A stretch of 64,000 bases of DNA, taken from contig NC_134467.1 of the NCBI RefSeq assembly GCF_047948215.1, forward strand, positions 38,934,520-38,998,519, read 5' to 3'. Of the stretch, positions 1-12,522 are shown piece by piece. The notes beneath the pieces are model-generated. The model was not told the DNA's origin. It searched no databases and saw nothing but the letters and a program-made list of their open reading frames with translations. Both the position numbers and the translations under genes were made by a program. Numbering within the stretch: position 1 is the first letter of the stretch; every line of letters begins with the position of its first letter. This DNA comes from Lycorma delicatula. Lineage: Eukaryota; Arthropoda; Insecta; Hemiptera; Fulgoridae.

Positions 1-719
1 ACCGAATAATATTAAAACTTCTTGAGAAGAAAATTCAAGCATCTTTGTGCCGATTTAGAGCTATTGGAGAAAAATAAATGTTAATTAAGTATACAGCACA
101 AGTGGTCTGCTTTGAAAGATCTGGAGGGAAGATATGTTGATTTTTATCACCTGGAATAGTATTCCTGACCCATATGATCAACTGAAGAAACTAGCGTTTG
201 CTGTTCTTTCCTTATTTGGGTCTACATATTTATGCGAACAATCATTTTGAAGCACGAACTTTATCAAGAGTAAATTAAGAAATCGGCTTATCAATGAGAA
301 CTTGGAATCGTATCTAAAATAAAAAACAACAACATACAAACCTGACTTACCCTTACTTTCCAAGGAAATGCTTTCCTTGATGATAATGGAAATTACTTTC
401 CATTGTTCACATTACTGGAGTATTTGTAGATTTTTTGTTTTGAGGATGTTTTATATTATTTAACTTGTTATATTTTTTTAATGTTTCTACTAAAGCAAAG
501 CTTAAGTTTAAAAAAAATTGTTCTTTTAATAAACTTCAATTTTGTGTTATATTTGTATATTTGGCTCTTTTGGATGATAAGTTTGCTGACCACTGGTTTA
601 TTGTAATCACACATCACATGTATCTCATTGAATATTTCTAGTAAGTGATTTATTTTAACCCTTTATGAGTAAAGTCAAACATTATTTGATATAATTTCCA
701 GTCATTTTTTATTTAAAGC

Positions 720-1175
720 GTACCAGGTTAATTTTTGAGCTTTAGCTAATTTATTTCTTCTTATTTCGATTAAGGTTTTTTCATTTAAGTTTTTATTTCT
801 CAAAGATATTTAAAATGGGTTACTATTTTCATTTTATTACAGTTTATGTTAACTTCTTTTAATTGTGTTGATTTTTGGTGTATAATTTCTATCTTTTTGA
901 ATAATATTTTAAGGCCAGTTTTATTTGCAACATTCTGTAGTTCTAATATCCGTGGTTTAGCTTCATCAGTGTAGTTTGCTAGAAGTGACAAGTCATCGGC
1001 AAAACGAAGCCAGTTTGTTTCGATTTTTTGGCCTCTTTTTTCTTTACAGGGGGCGGCTATTTTTGAGCCCTTCCCTCATTACAATTTCTAGAGCAGAGTT
1101 GAGTAATAGCAGTGAGAGCTCATTGCCCTGGTGCAGTCCTGTTTTGGTCTCAAATAGTTCCTAGAGCTCGCCTCT
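720..1175 (-). mobile_element. LINE reverse transcriptase fragment (RTE-like)
   Basis: Read on the minus strand, the segment gives KTGLHQGNELSLLLLNSALE followed by FADDLSLLANYTDEAKPRIL and ELQNVANKTGLKILFKK. These are the thumb-proximal blocks of a non-LTR reverse transcriptase: the G-QG-LS-LLFN-ALE block and the catalytic F-A-D-D motif, then the T-GLKI-F-K block. The frame changes between the two parts, and no endonuclease or 5' half is present. It is a dead fragment, of a lineage different from the four LINE copies at 25.8, 36.4, 53.6 and 62.8 kb. Confidence 0.75.
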
Positions 1176-1179
1176 TTCA

Positions 1180-2450
1180 ACTTAAGTGTGTGTCGAAGGT
1201 AAAGTTCACAATAAATATATATAAATAAATATAAAATTTACTGAAGTTTGTGGTCTATTTCCAAGTGCAATTCTCACACAAATATAATAAATAAATATTT
1301 TATATGCTTCATTTGTTTAAAATTGTATCAAATTGTTTCATTTGTATCAAATTGTTTAATTCTTTTGTTATGCTTTGATAATTACTTGAATAAACACTTT
1401 GTCGTATACACTAATACATTATTTTTTTTGTTTTTCATACTATATTTTTTAATTGGTTATTGTGTAAAATGATGGACTCAAATTAACAATCAACCAATTT
1501 AATATTTAAGGTTAATTAGATAAGATTAGTGAGTAAAGCAAGCGTTACGTTATTTTGTTGATATTAAGTTCAGAAAATGTAAAACGATTTCAAAACATCA
1601 CTAAACTTGACCTAACTAAATTTCACTTAAAGTTATTTACTCCATAAATAATGTATACTGAACATTTACGAAAACCCACTCCTTAAACTTAACCTAACTT
1701 AATTTAGTCAAGTGAATGTAATCTCATTCTTTTAACTTAATTTTGCTGAAACCAAATTATTTAGTCCGAAAATAATGTACATTACACTTTTACAAAGATG
1801 AATAAGAAAATTCTTGTTAAGAATACTGAGTAACTTACGGCAAAACTAGATCAGGTGAATGCCATTTCTGACAAATTTCTATTGTAACAAATAAACACAG
1901 TTCCTAAAAAAGGTACATTTAAAATCTGATCAAATCAGAGGTGAGTTCATAATTGTAATATAATAACCCAATTCAAAAAATAAGTAAATTAGGCCAATCA
2001 TGGAATCTTCACAATTTAGTAATGTGTATAAAACTATTAGAATCTATAAAATTATAATTTATATAAATTTTACATTCCTAGTAGTACAATAAATTACACA
2101 AATCACTTCTTTTCTCTTCCTTTTATTATTTTCCTTATTGGTATTAAGTAACATGAGGATTGAGTCCGCTACCACCCTGGTCATCAATCCCATACCATTA
2201 AGTAGTTGGCATGCTGCCACTTCTTTAATATACCAATTGAACAACCAAAGAACTCAATTTCCAATTTATTTATTCCTTACAAAATCTAATTTACAAGAAT
2301 AATAAAGTAGATTTTATTTAAATACTGAAATAAAGTAACAAGATCTTATTTATTTATTCAAGATTGATTGTAAATTCAATAGATGGGTAATTTTCAAACA
2401 CTGACTGTATAATTGTGACATGAAAACAAAAGTAACAATGTATATGACCA
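1180..2450. other. AT-rich region without recognised gene
   Basis: Short ORFs here show no domain pattern. Several TAACCTAACTT-like motifs of the kind common in insect noncoding repeats occur at 1600-1760. Nothing else can be supported. Confidence 0.4.
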
Positions 2451-2454
2451 GATA

Positions 2455-2745
2455 TCATTATAATCATGGGGGGGGGGGTATGCATGGGCATACTCAGACT
2501 TGTGACTAGTGGTAGGACCAGGGAGGAGGGTAACCCTTCTGGGGAGGGGCTTTACAGCAGTCAGAAGCGGAGGTTGTGTTGCCCCAATTAACCAGTTGGA
2601 AATATCCGATGGGTGGACAGTGCTGACAAGTGGTGGTTAGTCTTCGTGGTGTCCCATTAGGTCAATCGAGGCAACGTTGTTTTTTAGGCGGTTACCGATT
2701 GACCTGGTGAGGTTAAAAAAAAGGATAGTAAAAAAAAAAAAATCT
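2455..2745. repeat. GC-richer unclassified segment ending in A-rich runs
   Basis: After a run of G at 2468-2478 the sequence is clearly richer in G and C than its surroundings and ends in two A-rich runs near 2707-2740. That layout suggests the 3' end of a retroelement, but no protein motif confirms it. Confidence 0.3.
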
Positions 2746-2779
2746 GTATAAAAGAAGAGAACAAGGCAACCAAGTGTGC

Positions 2780-3350
2780 GTGAATTAAACATTGTCTTGT
2801 GTGTACTGAACATGTCTTTCCTGTGTAATCAATCTGTTGGCCAGCCATGAACTAGCAATGTCGGTGATGAGTGTGGAATTTTTTACGGAAACGCTTATAT
2901 ATGCGTTTGTGTCTAAGTTGTGCAAGCCAAAATTCACAACCAAAATGATATAAGCATGAAGATGACAAATTTTCTTGATCACACATTGAGTTAAGTGATA
3001 AATCAACATTTCATCTTAATGGAAAAGTTAACACATACACACTGTCCATATCTCACGGCCAGAAAATTCTCATTCTTACAATGCAAAAGCAACACAGGGA
3101 TTCTGTGCAATATTCCAATGACAAGTAAACAACAGTAGCTTATTTGAATATGCAGCATATATGACTCTTTCCTCGACTATATGCTGACAAACAATTTTTT
3201 TGTCAACAAGATGGTGAGTGTTTCTTCACTGACAACTCCAAATACGATTAGTTAAATGACATTTTTCCTGATTACTGGATTAGTCAGAATTGACCTAATG
3301 ACAGCTTGTTTGCAATGGCCTCAACGGACACCTGATCTAACCCCATTGTG
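2780..3350 (+). mobile_element. IS630/Tc1-mariner-type transposase remnant
   Basis: Frame-shifted pieces read FHLNGKVNTYTLS (the F-LSGKVN block near the first catalytic Asp), then YADKQFFCQQDGE (the second Asp region, usually FQQDGAPPH), then LQWPQRTPDLTPL (usually WPPRSPDLTPLDFFLWG). The match stops abruptly at about 3348, where an unrelated sequence with a long minus-strand ORF begins. Many stops show that the copy is dead. Confidence 0.6.
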
Positions 3351-3776
3351 GTCTTTTCCTTCGGGAAAGGATCTTGTGTATGCACTATCACTTCTTATTG
3401 AATTTGGCGGTTCGTAGTTGTACAGTGTGTTACATTCATTATATTCCCTGTCGCAGATTTTGTATAGATCGTTTAAAAATAATTTCATTCGTATAACGTT
3501 CATGTCAAACTGAAACATTAACAAGGGCGTATACTCTATCGCATCGTAATAAATTCTTTCGAATTCCGATTGCCACCGAGCGTTAAACATTGGTTGGTTG
3601 TCGTTGTAATTTGAGGTACAATCTGAAGCAGATTTTGCTTCCATTAATCCAGGCACGCTGGTGAAACTAAGACACAACACTCCTATTGGTTGGATGTATG
3701 ATGCATGACAAAAGGTGTTCACATTGAATGCTTGCAAGGTAAAACTGTAAATGTTATTTTTTAATTTTATTTTCAA
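3321..3776 (-). other. Unrecognised 151-codon ORF, unusual composition
   Basis: This is the longest reading frame in the window with no known family. It runs from ATG at 3776 to a stop at 3321 and is less AT-rich than its neighbours. Its middle part (FNARWQSEFERIYYDAIEYT, then LLMFQFDMNVIRMKLFLNDL, then YKICDREYNECNTLYNYEPP) has the mixed composition of a real soluble protein, while the first 15 or so codons look like noncoding AT-rich DNA. An acceptor-like TTTACAG near the 5' side could mark an exon start. It abuts the truncated transposase at about 3350. It could be an exon, a captured gene piece or an old viral or transposon gene; no assignment is possible. Confidence 0.35.
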
Positions 3777-3779
3777 TTA

Positions 3780-6770
3780 AACACTTACATTGATGAATTG
3801 CAAATAAGAAATGCAATTCATCACTATAAATGATTAATAGTTAATAAAAGTTAATAAGTAATCGATAGCTTTAAAACTTATTCTTTTCTGTAAAATACAG
3901 TTTTTTTTTTGTTTTTTTTAAAGTTATTCTTTTACATGTATAAAACAAATGGAATTAAATAACTGCAAGAATAATTACCGTAATTGCTATTTAATTACAT
4001 ATTTACTTAATATTTAATAATGATCAAATAACACATTTAACGGTGATTATGCATCATGTATCATAATAATCTATAAATCGTAAACAATCATTCATACGTC
4101 ACTAACATATCCAATTAACATACAAACAAAAATTAATAATGACTAAAGTTGAACAGAACTGAAAAAAAACCATTAACTAAAGTAATTTATAACTAACTAA
4201 TAAATAAACAAAGATTAAATTGTAATTAATCATTAAATTAAATAATTTACAAACATTAAGAACAATGCGATAATTAACTTACAAACTAATGTTACTTATA
4301 ATGTTATATTTAATTATTACATAATTATGGTACTGCTGTTGGCTGTTAATTTTATTTCAGTTTAGACGTTTTTGATTTTATATATATATAATACATATAC
4401 ACAATAGTATGAAAATTTCTCACAAATTCTTTCTTTCTCTTGTAATATACCTACACAAAGATAAGCTAATTTTTTTTTTAAAGAGTGCTGAATTGAGTAG
4501 GTAAAATGTAAGTTATTGTTACTAATACATTAACTCACAATGTTATCACCACAATTGTCATATAGTATTAAATTTGTAAAACCTAACTTGCCGTAGGTAT
4601 GAGAAAAATAAATATTTTAGATATGTTTATTTTTTTAGAAAATGTTTGTGATAATATTGCAATTATACTTTCATTACGTAATTCTAAATCTATTTATTGG
4701 TAATAAATAACTAACATTTAATAAAACTAAATCACATATACATTTAATAATATATATTTATATGATTCATCCAGTGCAACCAACCTGCAATATTTTAAAT
4801 GTAAAATTTCCCTCAAAATTTTAATATGTATCATCAAAATTAATTTATAAATACAAAACTCAACTGAAAAAAGAATAAATTCAGCCTGTTTATATAAAAA
4901 TAATTTATTCACTCAAACATACATCCAACACTATAGCGATCATTATTTTGATGAAAATGATAAAGTAATGATAAAGTAATGAAAAAATGTCATTCCTTAC
5001 TTGGAACTGAATGCTAATCATTAAACTAAATTCTGCATAATTAATTTTTATTGGATACGTAAAATTAATAAATAAAGAAAGGATTTTAGCATGTTAATGA
5101 CAAAATAAATAGTAAAATTTTTAACTGCGAGGGGGTAAATAGGAGGGGACAACTACGAGGAAGAGATTGGATAGTTATTGAACGTAAAATTGATTAGGAA
5201 ATAGTGATGTAGAAGGAAAGGTAATCCTCTATGATCCGTTGTCTAGATGTAGGAAGATAAAGAAAAGAAAAAAAAATAATATAAAACTTTCTGAAAGATC
5301 TTCCAACAATTGAATTGCTAGTACACCAACAGCCTATAACAAAAGACATTTAAACTCAATGATAATGAATGAATACAAAGTTGATTTATAACAAATTTTA
5401 ATTGATAATTAATTTAAAGTGACCCTCACAGCTATCGAAAGGCTAAAACCATCCGTCTTACATAGTTAAAAACCAAAACACATGTATCATTTAAACCTCA
5501 TTAATAATCACATCAGGTACCTTTAAATATAGCAAGAAAAAATTATAACATAATTGAACAAGCCAACAAAAGGTAAATAAATATTTATATCAAACGTGAA
5601 CATTTTAAAAAATACATTCACAAATAACATGAATATAATTGATAAATTTTTTAATATATATTAAAAAAAAAAAAGTTAAAAATGAAACCTCAAAATGTAA
5701 TATCTTATTTATTTATAAATGTAGAAATAGTAAAATATATAAAAAAAATGTATTGACAGCAGCAATACCAGAAGAAATTTTTTATAAATATACTGATAAG
5801 AAATAATGTTAAATAAATAAACAATATTTCAAAACATGTTTGAAAAATCCAACTTGTCCATATCTCAATCATAATTGCCTGTTGTACATCAAATATGTAA
5901 AAATAAACATTACTTAATAATAAACATACTAAATTTATTTAAAAAGATTCTTAAAATTTTAAATACATAATTATGAAATTAACTAATTTATGAAAAAAAC
6001 AATAAAAAATAAGACAAAATAATTAAAAAATAAATTTAATCTAATTACTATTTAAAAAATTTTTTTTTTTACGTACAAATATATTATCAAAAAATAATAA
6101 TATATACGTACGTAATTTATCTGTCATTCTGCTGTACAATCAGTGATAAAAGATCTTAAGTTTTATTTACATAATTAGGAAGATAATTAATACTATTCTA
6201 CAAACATAACCAAAAGTAAATATCAAGCAAAAAAATATATATACATAGATTATAATGAACTGTCAGATTTAAAATACTAATCTTCAGGGAAGTTCACATG
6301 CCTAAAATATGTTCATGGCTATTCCCTACTTATTATGTAGTTATTTGTATATATTTATATGTATATGATAAAGAATTCTAAATCCATGGCTATGTGTGTT
6401 AACCGATATAAACATGAGAAAACCTTTTGTTGTTAACAAATAGTTTTCATTCCTTTAATTAAAATTGTTTTTTGTTAAGTTTATTTAAACAATTTTTTTA
6501 TATTAAAATTAAAACTTTATGTTTTAATTTTTTACGCGGTAAGACATTCGTTAAAAAATAAATTGTTTTTTAAATCAATTAACTGTAATAAAATGCAAAA
6601 TATACCCATTAAAATTATATATTATTTAATAAAAAAAATAACAATAGCCAAAATTTGTAAAAAAAAATTATTTTAAATTTGTCTGTCGAGATCATGTATC
6701 TTTATAAACAAAAAATTTTGATTGCTTATCATCAAAAATTATACGCAATCATTCAGAGGATGTGCATTTC
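3780..6770. other. Very AT-rich region, no gene seen
   Basis: The stretch is dominated by A/T runs and short simple repeats. No ORF with protein-like composition, no tRNA-like fold and no transposon terminus was recognised. Part of it could be mrj 3' flank. Confidence 0.4.
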
Positions 6771-6774
6771 TTTA

Positions 6775-7060
6775 CAAGAAATAAAAAATCATCCTTTCAG
6801 ATAAAAATTTGTTTTTGATTTAAAAGCCAATAAAAAATATAACCTTGGTTTTAGATAACTATAGGCAAAATAAGTCACTGTTCATGAAAAAACGTTGAAA
6901 TTTAACACGAAAAAATTAAGGTTTCTTTTCAGCAATCAATGTAAATATCAAATTAATGTGAATTTCTTTTCATAACATTGTCATATAGTCAGCCGACTAT
7001 GGCTGTGGATCAAAATTCTTGCGGTCTGCTATAATACAAAACCGAATTTTCAGGTGTTGA
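6775..7060 (+). repeat. Dispersed repeat, copy 1
   Basis: Aligns by eye with 8920-9220. Shared blocks include a near-identical AGCC(A/G)ATAAAAAATATAACC, then GGCAAAATAAGT/CAACAAAATAAGT, and a closing TGGCTGnG followed by ATTCTTGC(G/A)(G/A)TCTG(C/T)T. The copies differ by scattered substitutions and small gaps. The family is unknown. Confidence 0.5.
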
Positions 7061-7061
7061 A

Positions 7062-8500
7062 AAATTAATGAATGAAGGCATAAGCATACATATAATCTTT
7101 TTACACGTGACATTCCTAGACAAAAGACTGTTATTCTAGTATTGTTTTTACGCATCATATTCCAAATAGAGTTAATAATTTTAAAATAAGCTTATTATAA
7201 AACCAATTAATTATAGAAGTGGGTCAATTCAACAAGGACGTACGGACGGCTGAAATAATAAAAAAATTTAATTCTGTTTTACTAAGTTTTTCTTTAATTA
7301 AAGAATTAATAAAAAAAGTAATAATCAGGCAATTGGATATACGTGAAGCAAGCGTTCAAAATAAAATTGTATATATATAAATCGTGCTCTTTTAAAAATT
7401 TTACAATTTCTAACGTAGAAAAATTCCATATTCAAAACGGGTAACTATATAGTATTCATGAATAAAATTAAAAAAGAAATGAGATTATTTTGATTCAACA
7501 AAACTAGATTAGAATATCTGTCAAATCATCAAAAAAACTTAGAAAAAAGATTAGAAAAAAATATAAAATAACCTTTCAAAGTAATACCAATTTTAATATA
7601 TTATTAAACAACGGTATCTGATACGTACTAAAAATTACTACATCACTTAACCATTGTAAAAAATTAACATTTTATTGTTTACTGGTAATTCTGTCCTAGT
7701 ACACAACTATGTATTCACTGATTATACGATTCCCTACAAATTTTATATAAAAATAATTAACCTAACCTAAAAATAAATTTAAAAAATTACACAGTTAACT
7801 TAAATAAAAATAAATATTACAACATCAGATAATTAAAAAATAAATAATTACGTTTATTAATGTAAATTAATATTGTTTACTAATAATAATAATAATAATT
7901 AAGTCAGGAATGATAATATTTAATAATAATAATAATAATAATAAAGATAATGACAAGTTCTAATTAAATATTATAAACAAAACACGCATTTATTTTATTA
8001 TTTCTGAATGAAGTTATTATTATAATTACATCAACATTAAATTAAGAAATATTGATAACAAAAAAAAAAAAGGCAGCCCACTTTAAGAAAATAAATAAAC
8101 AGTCTAACATTATTACAATAATTTAATTTTTTTATATTAAATAATAAAAAAATTAATAAACTGACTCCTAACTATACTATTACTATTCTTAACAATAATA
8201 ATAGTAATATTAATGAAAAACTAAATTATAAAGTTTGTCTTAAAAATATTATGACTTGAATGGTAATGACTGGTGTTAGAAATGTACTTTGTATTTATAA
8301 TCAAATATTTTTTCTGTATATAACAAAATGTACTTTATTCATATTAATAAGTATATATAATATACACATTTCAATTAATTATAATAAATAGTAATCAAAG
8401 CCAAACAAAAGACAAAAATATATCCAGTCTATATGTATATCTATATTTATATTATTATAAATAAAGTTTAAGTTATTGTATTTAAATAAACATAATTATT
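7062..8500. other. AT-rich 3' flank of mrj, with (AAT)n tracts
   Basis: Contains AAT/ATA trinucleotide runs around 7884-7945 and other low-complexity DNA. Part is presumably the mrj 3' UTR. No second gene was seen. Confidence 0.4.
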
Positions 8501-8600
8501 TTATTTATATGTAATAGGTTGTGCTACACCATTCACTGTTTTCGATTTTAGTACATCATTTTCATAATGAAGCACAGTCTCTTTACCATTTTCTGATACC
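8501..8600 (-). CDS. mrj: DNAJB6-like J-protein, terminal coding exon
   Basis: This terminal exon follows the acceptor CTTGTTTTAG. With AA from exon 4 it reads K, then VSENGKETVLHYENDVLKSK, then TVNGVAQPITYK and a TAA stop at 8503-8501. It matches the DNAJB6 C-terminus, where a VENG-E-V-V pattern is followed by LKS-TING. Predicted protein lengths are 225 aa with exon A and 201 aa with exon B, slightly shorter than vertebrate DNAJB6b. The exon was recovered from phase and motif because it is too short to stand out as an ORF. The 3' UTR continues toward lower coordinates with no clearly identifiable poly(A) site; one AATAAA on the minus strand lies at 8334-8339. Confidence 0.93.
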
Positions 8601-8919
8601 CTAAAACAAGAAAAAAAAACAAAAATTTATATTATGATAGATAAAATTTTATAAAATAAAAATTAATTACAATAAACAAGATAATTTGGCATAATAGTCC
8701 TCGTATAACATCTATCTGAAAGTACGTTTATTTTTGTAATTTCCTTTTCGCCACTATAACAAATATATTTACCGATTTACTCTTATATTCTTATCCGATA
8801 TTAAAATATAATTCTATTTTACGGCAAACCGTTTGAACATTTTAATTTTTCATGTACGACATTTTTGTTACAAACTGGAAACAACACACCTGGAGTGCTG
8901 CCTTTTTGTTTTGGGAGAA

Positions 8920-9220
8920 ATAAAAATTGTCCTTTTATATAAAATTTGTTTTATAATTTTAAGCCGATAAAAAATATAACCTAAATTATAATAATTAGAC
9001 TGAAAAAATGTTCTTGCTTTTGGATATCCATAAGCAAACGGCAACAAAATAAGTAGCTAAAGAACTAATTTATGCAAAAAAAAAAGATTAAACATTTAAC
9101 ATGAAAAAGAAAAGTATAGCTTCTTATCAATTTAAACGTATTTTTCACATTACCACAGCCTGTGGCTGAGTACTGTATTCTTGCAATCTGTTGTAATGCA
9201 ATATCAAACATACTGGAAAA
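8920..9220 (+). repeat. Dispersed repeat, copy 2
   Basis: Partner of the repeat at 6775-7060 in the same orientation about 2.1 kb away. The two lie on either side of the mrj terminal exon. Confidence 0.5.
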
Positions 9221-9424
9221 TTTACAAGTGGACCCAAGATTACACAAAAGTCGATTTAAGTATGAACATTAACATTTTGTATTGCATCCTAAAGCTGGAC
9301 CGATGTGTAGAAGATCTATCATATAAAGAGCGATGTAACATATCTTACCGCATTAAAATTTTTTTTTTGATTCTTTGTTCACATTCTGCGCATGTTTATG
9401 TAAGGGTCCTTTTACAATTTTCAA

Positions 9425-10396
9425 AAAAAAAATGCTTGTGGAAGCATTTCGTGACAATGCTTGAGTAAAAGTAAAACTTTTTTGCCGTACAAATGATTCA
9501 AAGATGGACGAACGACAGTCGATGACGATAAGCGTTCAGGAAGACCATCAACAAGTGCAACACCTAAAAACATCGTGAAAGTGCAAGAGGCTATTGTTGC
9601 AGACCGTAGACAAACAATCCATGATGTTTGTGCAGTCGTACAAATGTCAAATGGATCCTTGCAACACATCTTGTCGGACAATTTGAACATGAAATGCATT
9701 GCTGCAAAATTGAGACTATTGAATGGCGACCACAAACAAAATCGCGTAGCTGTCTGTAGTGAATTGTAAAATTCAGCAAGAGATGACCCTAACTTCATCT
9801 CCAACATCATAACCGTTGATTAAAGTGGAAGTGATCTCGTCGCAGTGGAAGTCATCAAGATTGTTTTTTTCGACATCAAAGACATTATCCATAAGGAGTT
9901 TGTTCCTCTTGGTCAAACCGTCAATGGGATGTTTCTATTGTAAAATTTTTTAGCAGTTACGTGAAAGCATTAGGCGCAAACGTTCAGATCTGTGGGGTAA
10001 CAAAAGCTGGGTTTTGCACCATGACAACCTGCCCGCGTACACATCGCTAGCCACTTGGAATTTCTTGGCTTCCAAAAAGACGGTAGTGATTCCCCACTCA
10101 CCCTATTCGCCTGTCCTTGCCCCGTGCAATTTTTTCTCGTTCCGAAAATAAAATTTCAATTGAAAGGCCGTCATTTTAACACAATTGAGGAGATTCAGGA
10201 AGAAACGCAGAACGTGCTTCGAACACTTACACCTGCAGACTTCCAGGGATGCATGGAATCATGGGAAAAACGCTGGGATCACTGTATCAATGCCCAAGGG
10301 GATTACTTTGTAGGAGACAGGGGAAATTAAAAGTTATGGTAAGCTATTTTATTTTTATGGTAAAATTCCCCGAACTTTTGGGTAGCACCTCGTATT
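9425..10396 (+). mobile_element. mariner transposase relic with 3' terminus
   Basis: The N-terminal helix-turn-helix part reads IVKVQEAIVADRRQTIHDVC. Later frames give VFFDIKDIIHKEFVPLGQTV, then WVLHHDNLPAYTS (second catalytic Asp region, HHDN-PAHTS), then CNFFSFRKIKFQLKGRHFNT and the C-terminal WEKRWDHCINAQGDYFVGD. At least two frameshifts and in-frame stops inactivate it, and the first Asp block has decayed. The segment CCCGAACTTTTGGGTAGCAC followed by CTCGTA at about 10371-10396 looks like a mariner inverted terminus ending at a TA. A clear 5' terminus was not found. Confidence 0.8.
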
Positions 10397-10740
10397 GCAA
10401 TCTATCAGGAACTGTTAAAAAAACGACGATATATATTTGACACACATTTTTAAAGATCATAAGAGATAATGAAATTTAGTTTACGGTTTACAATATCGAA
10501 ACAAAACTTCAATCTTCATAATGTCGAGAAAATTTTGCCAAAATAGAAAATGTGTCAAGATTAAATTGGTAAAATTTTGTTAAAATGAATTTTGGCTAAA
10601 ATACAATCTATAAAAAGACATTACTAACATTATCTTTTAAAAATGTCAGGAATAAGAGGACTTAACTCAGGCTTGTTCTATACTTAGGCTTCTCTACTTC
10701 TGTAGAGTATTCTGCGATGGCGAAATATTAGGCTACACTG

Positions 10741-10796
10741 GGTTTGTTCAGTCCTAACCCTAATCTCTGCAGATTGGAGTTAGGACTGAACAGACC
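10741..10796. repeat. Long hairpin (26-bp arms, 4-base loop)
   Basis: The left arm 10741-10766 and right arm 10771-10796 pair at 23 of 26 positions around a CTGC loop. The core GTTCAGTCCTAAC is perfectly inverted. No flanking transposase explains it. Confidence 0.85.
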
Positions 10797-11267
10797 TAAC
10801 CTTTCTTTTGTTTCCTTAAATCAGATTATTAGAAAAATCCTGAAGATCATTAATAGAGATTAAAATAAATTTGCAAACTGCACTTTAGTTGATTCCAGAT
10901 GACACTTTTTATGACTGCATTCTTAAGTGAAAATAATTTCAAGGGATAAGTGTAGTGGGGACAACTTAAAAGAGTGAAAGGACCAGTTGGGACCCAAAGG
11001 TCCCAATTTAAGTACTAAACATTACGCGACACATAACATAGGCTTGGTTGCTTTTTCCCCACAGAGAGGAATAAATTCTGTTTATTGAATTACGCACAGC
11101 ATTTGAGGTACATTAGTCAATTCCTTTCTCTGACAGTAATTATGTTACAATAAAGACAATCCAGATGGTGAATTACGATGTAGCTAGTGCAACTTATATT
11201 ATCTACATTCTGGCTTACATTTAAACCTGAAAGAGATATTATATGCGATAATATTTTATCATATTTG

Positions 11268-12522
11268 GTGTAAGTCAATTATTAACCGCAATTTATTTAT
11301 ATTTTTGTTGGTAATACTGTCGTGTTGCAAAGATGACGCATGCGTGGTTTAATTGTTGTTGTCTGTGCAGGTTTGATGCTGCTAGGTTAGTTCCAATATC
11401 GCTCCCCTGCCTTTAACCATGGCTGCTCCACTTTTTATTTGCATCAAAGAAGAGCGACGTTCAGTGCAATTTCACGAGTCGAAATTCATCGAAGACTTTT
11501 GCTACAGTACGGGAACAGTGTGTTGCCGCAACAAATGGATTAAAAAATTAAAAAATGGTCGCACAAGTGTTACGTACGACGAAGGAGCCGGATGACCATT
11601 TACTGCCACAGATGAGGAAAACACTGAGCATGCACGTGACATGGTTTTCTTAGACAGGCGAGTAACTGTCAGTGAAGTGGCACATCGTCTGCAAATTAGT
11701 CACGGTTCTGCCTATGAAATCATCCACAACAGACTTGGGTTTCATAAAGTCTGTGCAAGATGGGTCCTGAAACAACTCACACAGTAGCATAAACAAACAT
11801 GCTTGGACATCTGCCAAAAACATTTGGATCGCTATGGTAACGAACGGGACATCTTCTTAGACAGAATCATCACCAGTGACGAAACGCAAATCCATCATTA
11901 CGAGCCAGAGAGTAAACGGGGCAGAGTATGGAATCGAATCATCCAAATTCGCCCTTCAAAAAAAAGTTCAAGACCCGACCATCCGCAGGAAAACTGATGC
12001 TTACAGTTTTTTGGTACTCACAAGGCCCAGTACTGGAATATTATGAGGAAAGGGGCACGACAATAAACAGTGCACGTTACAATGAGATGCTTACTGCCAA
12101 GCTGAAGCCTGCAATTCGAACCAAACGCCAAGGACTGCTGTCGAAAGATGTTGTAGTGTTGCATGACAATGCCCGTCCAAATACTGCTGCCCACACTGCT
12201 AAACGCTCCAGAAACTCAACTTTGAAGTACCGCCTCGTCCTCCGTATAGTTCTGATCTTGCCCCTTCTGACTACCACTTTTTTGGTCCACTCAAAGAGGC
12301 CGTCGATTTACCTCGGACGAAACAGTGAAAGAAGCGGTGCATTCTTGGCTCACAGCTCAACCGAAAACCTTCTTTTGTAAGGGCATCAGGAAGCTTGAGC
12401 AACGATGGATCAAGTGCGTTGAAATACAAGGGGACTATGTTGAAAAATGATGTACATGTAAGTTTCCTATTTGTATTGCAATAAAATTTATAACTGCATT
12501 GCGGATAATAATTGACTTACCT
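11268..12522 (+). mobile_element. mariner element, near full length, inactivated
   Basis: Inverted termini are visible: GTAAGTCAATTATTA near 11270 and its complement TAATAATTGACTTAC ending at 12520. Between them lies a single-ORF mariner transposase starting around 11420 (HTH part LQISHGSAYEIIHNRLGF). Catalytic blocks are IITSDETQIHHYEPE (first Asp), VVVLHDNARPNTAAH (second Asp) and, after a frameshift, SSDLAPSDYHFFGPLK (third Asp). The C-terminus reads LEQRWIKCVEIQGDYVEK. In-frame stops near 11594 and 11788 and a frameshift after 12200 break it. Its length of about 1.25 kb is normal for the family. Confidence 0.88.

Noticed and set aside
1515..1760. A further copy of the 51.1-kb foldback element
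   Set aside because: GTGAGTAAAGCAAGCG resembles part of the 51.85-kb arm, but no flanking terminal repeats could be matched.
7880..7945. A CRISPR-like or tandem-repeat array
   Set aside because: The region is only AAT/ATA simple repeat, without spacers or a repeat unit of adequate length, in a eukaryotic genome.
9421..9810. A 129-codon minus-strand gene
   Set aside because: It is the reverse-strand shadow of the plus-strand mariner HTH region, which carries the recognisable motifs.
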